The position numbers were made by a program, and so were the translations under genes. A stretch of DNA of 48,641 bases, from contig CACGLI010000004.1 in NCBI GenBank assembly GCA_902573865.1, forward strand, positions 1 to 48,641, read 5' to 3'. The notes below the pieces were generated by a model that saw only the letters and a program-made list of their open reading frames with translations, was not told the origin of the DNA and ran no database searches. This document shows, one piece after another, positions 9,210 through 18,244 of the stretch (position 1 is its first letter; every line of letters starts with the position of its first letter). The DNA is from an uncultured Pelagibacteraceae bacterium. Lineage in GTDB: Bacteria > Pseudomonadota > Alphaproteobacteria > Pelagibacterales > Pelagibacteraceae.

Positions 9210-9968
9210 ATGAATTATAAAAATATTAAGATAGAAAATCGAGAAAATTACGCTGTTATAGAAATTGCTAACAACAAAAATAATAGCCTAGACCAGGAAA
9301 CCCTTAAAGAAATAAGTTTTGCTGCAAAATCACTAAATAAAATCGAAAAAATTAAATGTATTGGAATAACTGGTGATTCAAAATTTTTTTCACCTGGCGC
9401 CGATATAAAAGAACTTAAAAACCTTAATTCAAAACAGGCAAAGAAAAATAAATTATTTTCATTTGTAGACCAGTTAGCTAAAATAAACATTCCAATAATT
9501 TCATTCGTAGATGGCTATGCTCTTGGTGGAGGTTTTGAATTAGCTTTGTCAACGGATATAATCATAGCTAGTGTTGATGCCAAATTTGGTTTACCAGAGA
9601 TAAATTTAGGACTCATTCCAGGAATTGGCGGTACACAAAAACTAAAAAAATTTACATCAAACCAAAATATAAAATATTTAGCCATGACTGGCGACATTAT
9701 TAATTCTGAAACAGCTTTTAAATATGGAATTGTTTCATTAATAGTGCCAAAAGAAAACTTTAAAAATTTTACCAATGAATTTTTAGATAAAATTTCTTCA
9801 AAACCAAGAAAATCTCTAGAAATAATTAAAAAATTAGTTAATTCAGAAATTTCTCAAAAAAAAGGTATAATCTTAGAAAGAAAAGAGTTTTTTAATCTTC
9901 TAGATAGCGAAAATAAAAAAATTGGAATTAATAGTTTTTTAAGTAAAACCAAGCCAAATTGGAAATAA
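9210..9968 (+). CDS. Enoyl-CoA hydratase/isomerase family protein
   Basis: ORF 252 aa; FSPGADIKEL and GYALGGGFELALSTDIIIAS, FGLPEINLGLIPGIGGTQ crotonase motifs. Confidence 0.93.
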   Translation: MNYKNIKIENRENYAVIEIANNKNNSLDQETLKEISFAAKSLNKIEKIKCIGITGDSKFFSPGADIKELKNLNSKQAKKNKLFSFVDQLAKINIPIISFVDGYALGGGFELALSTDIIIASVDAKFGLPEINLGLIPGIGGTQKLKKFTSNQNIKYLAMTGDIINSETAFKYGIVSLIVPKENFKNFTNEFLDKISSKPRKSLEIIKKLVNSEISQKKGIILERKEFFNLLDSENKKIGINSFLSKTKPNWK

Positions 9969-10054
9969 ATCATCTTCAAGTTGTAGACAATTTGCATACC
10001 TGTAATTAAATTTTAACATAGTTAAACTATTCTAAATTTAATTAAAATTTACTT

Positions 10055-10438
10055 ATGAAATTTAAATTTATTTTAATTGCAACTCTGTTATTTATGGGCT
10101 CAGCGATAGCCGCGGGACATATAACAAAAGCTCAAAAAGAAAAAACAATAGAGTGTTTAGGACACTATAGCGCTACAGCAGTCTTGCCTGCAGAAACTAT
10201 TGAAGTTAAAAATATGGAATTAGCTTTAGCTTCGGTAAAAGTAATAAGGGAGTATCTTGAATCTGAAGGCGTAAAAGATGATGAAATGAATAAAGGTATG
10301 AATATTTATGTAGATAAAGTTTACGGTAAGCCTTTTAATAAATCTAAAAATACTGAGTGTAATAAATTTATATATAAGCAAATTAAAGGTTCAGAGGAAA
10401 AAATTGAAAAACTATCCAGAACAATTTATGCAGGATAG
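10055..10438 (+). CDS. Secreted hypothetical protein, first gene of small-protein cluster
   Basis: ORF 127 aa; clear signal peptide MKFKFILIATLLFMGSAIAA; two Cys in the mature region. Confidence 0.7.
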   Translation: MKFKFILIATLLFMGSAIAAGHITKAQKEKTIECLGHYSATAVLPAETIEVKNMELALASVKVIREYLESEGVKDDEMNKGMNIYVDKVYGKPFNKSKNTECNKFIYKQIKGSEEKIEKLSRTIYAG

Positions 10439-10440
10439 AC

Positions 10441-10728
10441 ATGAGTGGATACGTGATAGCTAATATAGACGTTAAAAATCCTGAAGCTTATAAGGAATAC
10501 GTTGGTAAGGTGTTACCGACTGTTCAAAAATTCGGAGGTGAATACCTAGTACGTGCCGGCGAGTACAAAGTTATAGATGGTGAGTGGAAATACCCTAGAA
10601 CAGTAGTAATTAAATTTCCAACTTATGAAAAAGCTTTAGAGTGGTATGACTCCGAGGAATATAAACCGGTAAAACCAATTCGATTAGCAAATTCAGTTGC
10701 CAATGGAATAATAATTAAAGGAATTTAA
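10441..10728 (+). CDS. DUF1330 family protein (dimeric alpha-beta barrel)
   Basis: ORF 95 aa; MSGYVIANIDVKNPEAYKEYVGKVLPTVQKFGGEYLVRAGEYKVIDGEW...VVIKFPTYEKALEWYDSEEYKPVKPIR is characteristic. Confidence 0.92.
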   Translation: MSGYVIANIDVKNPEAYKEYVGKVLPTVQKFGGEYLVRAGEYKVIDGEWKYPRTVVIKFPTYEKALEWYDSEEYKPVKPIRLANSVANGIIIKGI

Positions 10729-10743
10729 ATAAAAGGAAAAAAA

Positions 10744-11034
10744 ATGGAAAAAGAAATGTTAGTACATCTTAAATTCAAAGAGGGCAAATTAGAAACTTTT
10801 ACTAGCTGGATGCAATCAGATGAAGGTATGGGCGTTAGAAAGAGTGTTGCTTACCCAGAAAAAACCGTCGGGGCTATGATTCCTGATAAAAGCGGAATGT
10901 TATTTAAAGTTAATGTTCATAACGAAGCTGGGATGAAAGAGTTTGTAACTGGGAACAATCCTACAGCTAAAGCGATTTATGCAGAATGTGTAGATAGTGC
11001 TCAGTTATATGAGCTATCAAAAATAAATCTATAA
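10744..11034 (+). CDS. Small hypothetical protein, possible ferredoxin-fold/dimeric alpha-beta barrel
   Basis: ORF 96 aa; MLVHLKFKEGKLETFTSWM start resembles a Dabb-like strand-helix; cotranscribed neighbours. Confidence 0.6.
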   Translation: MEKEMLVHLKFKEGKLETFTSWMQSDEGMGVRKSVAYPEKTVGAMIPDKSGMLFKVNVHNEAGMKEFVTGNNPTAKAIYAECVDSAQLYELSKINL

Positions 11035-11044
11035 AGGAGGAAAA

Positions 11045-11332
11045 ATGAAAAACTATATGGTAACGCATACTTTTAAGTCTGCTGAAATGAAGAAAAAATT
11101 TACTGATACAGTGGCTTCTATGAAGATGGAGGATATTATTAAGAGTATGAAAAGTGACAACGCTGCTTGTCAAATGACTTGGAATACACCGGGAGATACA
11201 ATGGAGATGTATTGTTGGTGGAAAGGAAAAGATGAGCAAGCAATTATTAATCAATTAGGTCAAATGAATGATTTTTTCACTCCTCATAAATTTGTTGAGT
11301 GCACAGATCAAGTCATGGACTATAACGCATAG
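11045..11332 (+). CDS. Small hypothetical protein, possible ferredoxin-fold/dimeric alpha-beta barrel
   Basis: ORF 95 aa; strong SD AAAGGAGG 5 nt before ATG; MKNYMVTHTFKSAEMKKKF strand-helix start. Confidence 0.6.
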   Translation: MKNYMVTHTFKSAEMKKKFTDTVASMKMEDIIKSMKSDNAACQMTWNTPGDTMEMYCWWKGKDEQAIINQLGQMNDFFTPHKFVECTDQVMDYNA

Positions 11333-11339
11333 GATATTT

Positions 11340-11756
11340 ATGATCGATAAATTTGGAAACGCATTTTATTTAATAATTTACTTAGCTCATTTTATTATAG
11401 TTGGCAGCTACGCTTACCAATTGGTCTTTGATACTAAAAAATTTCTAAAGGGTAGAGGAGTAGATAAAACTGCCACTTTAATCACGAGATTTGCAGGCTC
11501 ATTCATGATTGCTACTGTTTTAATGGCAATATATATCGCTTTCATTAGATCAGGCGGTGTAGAGGCTACCTGGGCTTTCTTTAACTTAGTCTTTATAATG
11601 AATGTTTCGATATTAGTTGTAAATTTTTATACATTAAAAATTGATAAAACAGGTTTGACTAAAAAAACTAGAAACGATGGAATTTATGCTCCACTAGTTT
11701 TAGTTATTATCAGTGCTATTCTTTGTTACGGTTTGGCAGACAAAATTTACGTTTAA
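11340..11756 (+). CDS. Small multi-TM membrane protein of unknown function
   Basis: Start corrected from 11268 to ATG 11340 (MIDKFGNAFYLIIYLAHF); the longer call overlaps the upstream gene. About 4 hydrophobic helices, 138 aa. Confidence 0.7.
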   Translation: MIDKFGNAFYLIIYLAHFIIVGSYAYQLVFDTKKFLKGRGVDKTATLITRFAGSFMIATVLMAIYIAFIRSGGVEATWAFFNLVFIMNVSILVVNFYTLKIDKTGLTKKTRNDGIYAPLVLVIISAILCYGLADKIYV

Positions 11757-11764
11757 GGAGATAC

Positions 11765-12058
11765 ATGGCAAAGTTTATGAATATAGTTAGGTGCAAAGTA
11801 AAATCATCTAACAGAGAGGAATATTTAAAAAAAATTGATGACATGCCAAAGTTCGATGGGCAGACTTCAGCTAAGTATGTTGAGACAAAGCCTAACGAAT
11901 TTTTTATGATTGGAGAATGGAATTCTGAAGATGACATTGCTAAAGCGCGACCAAAGATGATTGAATTTTTGGATACACTTCGGCACACTTTGGAAGAACT
12001 GTCACCAGATTTGGGAGTAACAGATCCTCACTCTGGTACAGTTGTAATCGAGAAGTAA
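11765..12058 (+). CDS. Small hypothetical protein (97 aa), antibiotic-monooxygenase/Dabb-like
   Basis: Start corrected from 11723 to ATG 11765 with SD AAGGAG upstream; MAKFMNIVRCKVKSSNREEYLKKIDDM fits a strand-helix start. Confidence 0.7.
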   Translation: MAKFMNIVRCKVKSSNREEYLKKIDDMPKFDGQTSAKYVETKPNEFFMIGEWNSEDDIAKARPKMIEFLDTLRHTLEELSPDLGVTDPHSGTVVIEK

Positions 12059-12071
12059 GAAAGGGGTAACA

Positions 12072-12395
12072 ATGGCAAAATTTTATACATTAGGATGTTA
12101 CACAGCTAAAGGTCTTGGTGGATTTGTAAGCAATCCATCTACAGACAGAAAAGCTGCTACATCTGCACTTGCTGCTTCTGTAGGAGCTAAAGTAACTCAA
12201 TACTCAGGCCTAAGAGGAAAATACGATTTTATGGCGGTGATTGAAGGAACTTTTGAACAAGCTGCTGCAGCTGCAATGGTTGCTGTTTCTAGTGGTGCTG
12301 TTTCAGATTTTACGATTTTAGAGGACGTAAATCTAAATGAAATAGCTAAAACTGCTCAGAAAATGGCATCCTCATACAAAGAACCTGGTAAATAA
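12072..12395 (+). CDS. GYD domain-like protein
   Basis: ORF 107 aa; LRGKYDFMAVIEGTFEQAAAAAMVAVSSGAVSDFTIL fits the GYD domain; SD AAAGGGG upstream. Confidence 0.75.
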   Translation: MAKFYTLGCYTAKGLGGFVSNPSTDRKAATSALAASVGAKVTQYSGLRGKYDFMAVIEGTFEQAAAAAMVAVSSGAVSDFTILEDVNLNEIAKTAQKMASSYKEPGK

Positions 12396-13106
12396 TTATT
12401 TTTTGTAAGAAATACATTTTAAGGCATCAGTGAATTTTATTTGATCTTTATATTTAGATCGAAGTTCACTGATACCTTTTGAAATTTCATCGTTATTTAA
12501 ATCAAGCAAGCAAGATATGTATCTTGATTTTACCATCTTTAAATATTTTTGCTTTGAGATATTCACTTTAAAATTAAAATAAGACTCATTAGTTCTTTTA
12601 AATTTTTTTTTAATTATTTTGAATAATTTTTCGTCTCTCTTAAGGCTATCATCAAGTTTTTGTTTCATCTTTTCAAAGCAAGGAATTTTATTATTTTTGG
12701 TTTTAAGAGAAAAAATTAATATTTTTCCTCCTTTTTCCAATCTTTTTTTTGCAATATCTAACAGCGCCTTCAACTTTGATGGCGAGAAAAAATGAATAGT
12801 TTGTTTCAATATAATTAAGTCATATTTTTTATTTTTTTTTATTAGATAATTGTATCCATCTTTTTTTTTAAAAATTATATTTTTCTTTATCCCTTTATTT
12901 TTTACGATATCTAGGCCAATTGGTTTTTCTTTGAATTTTTGCCTTTTTTGTAAGTTACTTATTATATTTGCTCTACCACATCCAATATCTATTATTTTTG
13001 TATTTTTATTAAATCTTGCCTTTTTATTTAAAAATTTATTGAACTGATGAATATAATTTTTTGAGGATAACCAAGTTTGGTTATCCCAATTTTTTAATTT
13101 TTTCAT
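12396..13106 (-). CDS. Class I SAM-dependent methyltransferase
   Basis: ORF 236 aa; KIIDIGCGRANIISNL motif I, DLIILKQTIHFF motif. Confidence 0.85.
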   Translation of the reverse strand: MKKLKNWDNQTWLSSKNYIHQFNKFLNKKARFNKNTKIIDIGCGRANIISNLQKRQKFKEKPIGLDIVKNKGIKKNIIFKKKDGYNYLIKKNKKYDLIILKQTIHFFSPSKLKALLDIAKKRLEKGGKILIFSLKTKNNKIPCFEKMKQKLDDSLKRDEKLFKIIKKKFKRTNESYFNFKVNISKQKYLKMVKSRYISCLLDLNNDEISKGISELRSKYKDQIKFTDALKCISYKK

Positions 13107-13151
13107 AATATTTAGATAGCATTCAAAATATTACTTTGCTATAATTTATTT

Positions 13152-14489
13152 GTGAGTACATCATTTCAGTCAAAAATACCTAATTCTTTAAATGAGCATT
13201 GGATGCCATTTTCATCTAATAAAGATTTTAAAAAGAATCCTAGACTTATTATTGGGGCCGAAGGAATTTACCTTAAAACGCATCAAGGGAATACTTTAAT
13301 AGACGCTAGTTCAGGATTGTATTGTAACCCGCTAGGTCATGGAAGGAAAGAGATTATAGAAGCAATAAAAAACCAATTAGAAAAATTAGATTATACGATG
13401 CCTTTTCAACAAGGTTATGGTGGATCTTTCGAGTTAGCCACAATGATTGCACAAAAAACTCCTGGTGATCTTAACAGAATTTTTTATACCATCTGTGGAT
13501 CTACTGCAGTAGAAACTGCTATTAAAATATCAGTCGCATATTTTAGATCAATTGGTCAAACAAATAGATTTAAATTTGTAGGAAGAGAAAGAGGGTACCA
13601 TGGAATGAATATCGGAGCGCTCACAGTGGGCGGCATTCCAAACAATTCTAAAGAATTTAAAAATATTTTAATGCCTGGAGTAGAGCATATGAGGCACACT
13701 TTTTTATCAGAGCATAAATTTGTTAAAGGTCAACCAGACACTGGATCAGAACTTGCTGAAGACTTGGAAGTGATCGCAAAAAAATTAGGTGGCGAAAATA
13801 TTGCAGCATGTATCGTAGAACCTATAGCAGGTTCAACTGGTACATTAATTCCTCCTAAAAATTATTTACAAAGATTAAGAGAGATTTGTGATAAATATGG
13901 AATTCTTTTAATTTTCGATGAAGTTGTGACAGGTTGGGGTAGAACCGGATCAGCTTTTGCGGCTCAAGAATTTGGTGTAACACCAGACATAATTACAATG
14001 GCAAAAGCAACAACAAATGGAATAGTTCCTATGGGCGTTGTAGCTGTGAGAGAAAAAATCTATCAATCTGTTATGGATGCTTCACCAGAGGGAGCAGTGG
14101 AATTATTTCATGGATATACTTATTCAGGAATTCCGGTCGCTGTATCTGCAGCAATAGCAGTACAAAAAATATTTGAAAAAGAAGATATTTTTAATAGAGT
14201 AAAAAAGTTATCAAGTTATTTTGAGGATGGATTACATTCTCTCAAAGATTTAAGTTGTATTGATAGTATTAGAAATTATGGTTTACTGGGAGGTATTGAT
14301 ATCTCCATGCGTGATAAACCAGGTAAAGCAGGTTTTAATGTCTATAAAAAATGTTACGATGCAGGCGTAAATATCAAACCTACTGGAGATGCATTAATCA
14401 TTGCCCCACCTTTTATTTGCGAAAAAAAAGATATTGATGAACTTATTGAAAAAATGCGAAAAGGAATTACCAATCATTTAAAATCATAA
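13152..14489 (+). CDS. Class III aminotransferase (omega-amino acid:pyruvate type)
   Basis: GTG start. ORF 445 aa; LIFDEVVTGWGRTGSAFAAQ and MAKATTNGIVPMG (PLP Lys) motifs. Confidence 0.9.
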   Translation: MSTSFQSKIPNSLNEHWMPFSSNKDFKKNPRLIIGAEGIYLKTHQGNTLIDASSGLYCNPLGHGRKEIIEAIKNQLEKLDYTMPFQQGYGGSFELATMIAQKTPGDLNRIFYTICGSTAVETAIKISVAYFRSIGQTNRFKFVGRERGYHGMNIGALTVGGIPNNSKEFKNILMPGVEHMRHTFLSEHKFVKGQPDTGSELAEDLEVIAKKLGGENIAACIVEPIAGSTGTLIPPKNYLQRLREICDKYGILLIFDEVVTGWGRTGSAFAAQEFGVTPDIITMAKATTNGIVPMGVVAVREKIYQSVMDASPEGAVELFHGYTYSGIPVAVSAAIAVQKIFEKEDIFNRVKKLSSYFEDGLHSLKDLSCIDSIRNYGLLGGIDISMRDKPGKAGFNVYKKCYDAGVNIKPTGDALIIAPPFICEKKDIDELIEKMRKGITNHLKS

Positions 14490-14611
14490 TTTAGAATAAT
14501 TCTAATAACCCAAAATAAACGCTCTAAAGCCCCCAAATATTTACTGATTCCCCAAATTGAACAAATTACCTCTACCATTATTTTTTATAAGTGGTTTAAT
14601 AGTATTGAAGT

Positions 14612-14809
14612 ATGAGCGCACAACCTAAGTATAAACAAGAAAATTTTTACTCTGAAGAGGAGTCTAACTCTAGAAGCAAAAAGGTTAATCTTACTGACCT
14701 AGTTGAGAGAATGAAAGACGAAGAAAAAAAAGAGAAAAAAAACAATCTTATTCTTTCAGCTGCAGCAGTATCAGCTGTAGCGGTATTCGGTATTATTCTT
14801 ACTCTGTAA
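14612..14809 (+). CDS. Small protein with C-terminal single TM (tail-anchor-like)
   Basis: ORF 65 aa; charged N-terminal region, then NNLILSAAAVSAVAVFGIILTL at the extreme C-terminus. Confidence 0.65.
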   Translation: MSAQPKYKQENFYSEEESNSRSKKVNLTDLVERMKDEEKKEKKNNLILSAAAVSAVAVFGIILTL

Positions 14810-14891
14810 TCCAAAAATCAATAATATACTCATTTTTTGATTTTGTAATTTTAGTGATTTAAATCCATATATATATTATAAATCCCATTAT

Positions 14892-14968
14892 GGCGAGGTA
14901 GCTCAGTTGGTTAGAGCACAGGACTCATAAGCCTGGGGTCGGCGGTTCGAATCCGCCCCTCGCTACCA
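14892..14968 (+). tRNA. tRNA-Met (anticodon CAT), CCA encoded
   Basis: Acceptor arms GGCGAGG / CCTCGCT region, D-arm GCTC..GAGC, anticodon loop CTCATAA, T-arm GGCGG TTCGAAT CCGCC, terminal CCA. Elongator Met versus Ile2 (lysidine) cannot be fully settled by eye. Confidence 0.93.
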
Positions 14969-14988
14969 ATAAAATTAAAAATAAAAGT

Positions 14989-15699
14989 TTATTTAAGTAA
15001 TTTGTTGAGTTTATTTAAACTCATTGAACAATTTTTTGGCATTTTTGAAAACTGACTTTTCTTCAAATAAATTTTTTTCACTTTAAGTTTATTTGCCTTT
15101 GCAAAATTATAAACAGAGTTTGATTTTCCCCCTATATTTATTACACCTTTTTTATGCATAATTTTTTTGAACATCTTTATAAAATCATCGTGAAAAATAA
15201 AATTTGTTATCATATTTGCATAAGCAGATTTGTGAACAAAAGGTCTTTCTGTCATACTGACTCTTAGAATTAATGAGTTTTTATAAAGGTGAACCGCAGA
15301 CTCTCCACCTAGCTTTGACCAAGCATAATTGTTAGTAGGTAATAATGGATCAGTTTCTTTGTAGTTCCCTTTAGTGCCAGGATAAACATAACTTGTTGAA
15401 AAATAAATAAGTTTTACTTTAAATCTAGCACAAGCAATGACAATGTTACTTGTTCCTATTATATTTAATGAAATGCTCTCATTTATCTTTTTTTCATGTA
15501 AGGACATAGGTCTTGATAAACCGGCTAAATGAATAACAGTTTTTGGCTTAATTTTTTTAAAGTAACGAATAATAGATTTTAAATTTAATATATTTAATTC
15601 ATTTTTTTTTGGAAAAAAATAATTTTTTTTTACATTTTTTCTTAGGACAGAACCAAATCTACCGCTACCACCTGTTACTATTATTTTATTTTTATTTAA
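14989..15699 (-). CDS. RmlD-like NAD(P)-dependent sugar-nucleotide reductase/epimerase
   Basis: GGSGRFGS Rossmann motif; STSYVYPGTKGNYKETDPLLPTNNYAWSKLGGE catalytic region. Start moved to internal Met (MLNKNKIIVTGG). Confidence 0.8.
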   Translation of the reverse strand, partial: LNKNKIIVTGGSGRFGSVLRKNVKKNYFFPKKNELNILNLKSIIRYFKKIKPKTVIHLAGLSRPMSLHEKKINESISLNIIGTSNIVIACARFKVKLIYFSTSYVYPGTKGNYKETDPLLPTNNYAWSKLGGESAVHLYKNSLILRVSMTERPFVHKSAYANMITNFIFHDDFIKMFKKIMHKKGVINIGGKSNSVYNFAKANKLKVKKIYLKKSQFSKMPKNCSMSLNKLNKLLK

Positions 15700-16906
15700 C
15701 ATGAGAAATAAATTTACCCCCCATTTTAACATATTTTTTTTCTTTGGAAATAATCTCTTTTTTATGATTCCAAGAATTTAATATAACTATGTCGGGATAA
15801 TTTTTACGAAAAAATGTTTCTGAAACTATTGGTATATGTGTTCCAGGTGTATATTTTCCAATTTTTTCTTTTGTGGAGTCGACAACATAATCAATATATT
15901 TGTTATCAATTCTACAAAAATTTAAAACTGTAGAACTTTTTGCAGAAGCTGCATAACCATAAATCTTTTTTCCACTTTTCTTAAGTGAAAAAATTTGGTT
16001 TTGAAATTTACTTTTTGATTTAAGGCAATTTTTTTTAAATTTTAAACATGAACTAATTTTATCTAAGCATTGCTTCTTTTCATTTTTAATCAATTTTGTA
16101 ACACTTTTTTTTATTTTTCTCTCTCCTTTTCTCGCTATTACGTATCTCATAGATCCCCCATGTGTTTTTTGAGGTAGAGCATCAATTAGGTCAAAATCAT
16201 ATTCACTAAAAATTGACCTTACGGAGTGCAAAGAAAAAATAAAAATATGAGCATCATAAATTTGATCATAAGATATCTTACTAAACATAGATCCCAAATA
16301 TGGTTCTTCAAATATGAAGACCCCTTTTTTAGAGAGCAATATATCAATTCCTCTAATCATATCTTTCAGATTAGGAATATGACTTATAACATTTGCAGCA
16401 CAAATTAGGTCAGTTGAATTTTTAAATTTTGATAATTTTTTGCAATTTTTTTCATTAAAAAATTTATTCCAAACATTTACTTTATTTATCTTTTTCGAAT
16501 ATTTAGCTACATTAGAGGATGGCTCAAAACCTAAATGTTGAAAACCATTTTTTTTAAAATTTTTCAAAAAAGTTCCATCGTTAGATCCGACTTCTATTAT
16601 TTTTGAGTTGCGTTTTAAGAAATTTCTTTTCGCCCAAAGAAAGTACTTTTTAAAATGGGAAGTCATAATCCTCGATTTATTTGTGTAAAAAGGATAATTA
16701 TTATTAAAAATATGTGGAGACTTAGGATGATCATTAACCTGAAATAAATAATTTTTTTTATTAAAACCAACTTCTAAATTATAAAAAAACTCTTTATGGA
16801 AATCTTTTTTCGATAAGAAACCATTTGCCATTGGCATTTTCCCAAATGACATAAAAGGCTTTAATTTTATTTTAGAAAATTTACATCTCATTTCATTTAA
16901 AATCAT
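15692..16906 (-). CDS. Three-domain SAM-dependent C-methyltransferase (sugar 3-C-methyltransferase type)
   Basis: ORF 404 aa; N-terminal PFMSFGKMPMANGFL, SAM motif IIEVGSNDGTFLKNF, FEEPYLGSM, C-terminal IYGYAASAKSSTVLNFCRI...YVVDSTKEKIGKYTPGTHIPI are typical of the Methyltransf_13/14 architecture. Confidence 0.85.
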   Translation of the reverse strand: MILNEMRCKFSKIKLKPFMSFGKMPMANGFLSKKDFHKEFFYNLEVGFNKKNYLFQVNDHPKSPHIFNNNYPFYTNKSRIMTSHFKKYFLWAKRNFLKRNSKIIEVGSNDGTFLKNFKKNGFQHLGFEPSSNVAKYSKKINKVNVWNKFFNEKNCKKLSKFKNSTDLICAANVISHIPNLKDMIRGIDILLSKKGVFIFEEPYLGSMFSKISYDQIYDAHIFIFSLHSVRSIFSEYDFDLIDALPQKTHGGSMRYVIARKGERKIKKSVTKLIKNEKKQCLDKISSCLKFKKNCLKSKSKFQNQIFSLKKSGKKIYGYAASAKSSTVLNFCRIDNKYIDYVVDSTKEKIGKYTPGTHIPIVSETFFRKNYPDIVILNSWNHKKEIISKEKKYVKMGGKFISHVK

Positions 16907-17705
16907 TCTTACTTATGTCATAAAAAATTATTGGCCAAACAATTACATTTGCATACTTATTAAACCAATAAGACAAGTATCTTTCTGCTAAGAAACCATA
17001 AATTCTGTCACTTCCATATTCATTTTTAATATCTAGGCCAAAGATTTTTTCACATCTTTCGAGCCAAGGAAAAATTGATTCATAATAATTGTTAATCATT
17101 TTTTTTGAATTACAAATAAACATATTTCCTCTATTAAAACTATTATTTTCATTCATAAATTTTCTGAAGTCCTCTTTTTCCCTCATGTCTAGCAAATCAA
17201 TTGCTTTATCAAGATTTCCATGTCCATGATATGAGTCAAAATGAAACTTCAAATTTCTATTTTTTTTTAAAATAAATTTGGGATCAGAAAATAAACTTTT
17301 CAATCCGTGCTTAATTAATTTCATCGAAGTCCATCCGTCCATATGTATAGGTTGTCCTAAAATTACTGAATTATTACTCCACCTCTCAGGCACTTCTTTT
17401 AAAACATCTCTTTTACTTGTTATCATCTGGTTATCTTTATTTTGGGACCATAATCTTCTATAGGCACAAAAACCAATCCATGTATTATCTTCTATTTTTC
17501 TCAACATATTTTTCCAAAACCAATAATGGAATGTGTACTCACCATACTTTTTATTCTTATGAGAAATATTTTCTCCCGTGTTATCTCTCATCCACTGTTT
17601 ATTGAAGTTTCCTTCCCCAAGACCAACTGGGATATAACCTAGAGAGGAAATTTTATCAAAATCTTTGTCATGAAGATCTAAACAAAACATTTTTAAGGTC
17701 TGCAT
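16893..17705 (-). CDS. DUF4422-like (putative glycosyltransferase) protein
   Basis: ORF 270 aa; YTFHYWFWKN...WIGFCAYRRLW and NRGNMFICNSK...YESIFPWLERCEKIF motifs. Confidence 0.8.
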   Translation of the reverse strand: MQTLKMFCLDLHDKDFDKISSLGYIPVGLGEGNFNKQWMRDNTGENISHKNKKYGEYTFHYWFWKNMLRKIEDNTWIGFCAYRRLWSQNKDNQMITSKRDVLKEVPERWSNNSVILGQPIHMDGWTSMKLIKHGLKSLFSDPKFILKKNRNLKFHFDSYHGHGNLDKAIDLLDMREKEDFRKFMNENNSFNRGNMFICNSKKMINNYYESIFPWLERCEKIFGLDIKNEYGSDRIYGFLAERYLSYWFNKYANVIVWPIIFYDISKNDFK

Positions 17706-17707
17706 AA

Positions 17708-18244
17708 TTATAAATTTATTTTTTTACTTATAAATTCTTGAAATGTTAGATTTTTTTTATCTTTTGCAGAAATAATAAATTTCTTATTTGGCCAAGTAAT
17801 AGACAAGGTTTTATCGTTCCACAATATACCCTGTTCATCTTTTTTGGATCTATAATTTGTGTTTCCATATACGATTATATTCTCTTTATCTAATGCTAGA
17901 AAACCATGAGCAAATCCTTTAGGAATAAACAGGGCCTTACAATTTTTTTCTGAAAGAATAACTTTAAAAAATTTTTTAAATGTTTTTGAATTTTTTCTTA
18001 AATCGACCACCACATCCAAAATTTTACCTTTTATAACCGATACAAATTTTTCTTGTTGCTTGTTTTTTTGAAAGTGCAATCCTCTTAAGACATTTTTTTT
18101 TGATTTAGACATACATAAAAATATAAAATTTTTTTTTTTTAAAAAATTGTTTTTATATAATTCCCTAAAATATCCTCGGGAGTCGATAAATTTTTCACCC
18201 TCGAAAAGCAATAGATTTTTAAATTTTGTTTTTTTTATTTTCAT
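17708..18244 (-). CDS. rfbC: dTDP-4-dehydrorhamnose 3,5-epimerase
   Basis: ORF 178 aa; DSRGYFRELY, VLRGLHFQ, KGKILDVVVDLRKNSKTF, FIPKGFAHGFLAL. Confidence 0.95.
   Translation of the reverse strand: MKIKKTKFKNLLLFEGEKFIDSRGYFRELYKNNFLKKKNFIFLCMSKSKKNVLRGLHFQKNKQQEKFVSVIKGKILDVVVDLRKNSKTFKKFFKVILSEKNCKALFIPKGFAHGFLALDKENIIVYGNTNYRSKKDEQGILWNDKTLSITWPNKKFIISAKDKKNLTFQEFISKKINL

Noticed and set aside
9248-9775. 80- and 86-aa minus-strand ORFs
   Set aside because: Shadow frames within the enoyl-CoA hydratase gene.
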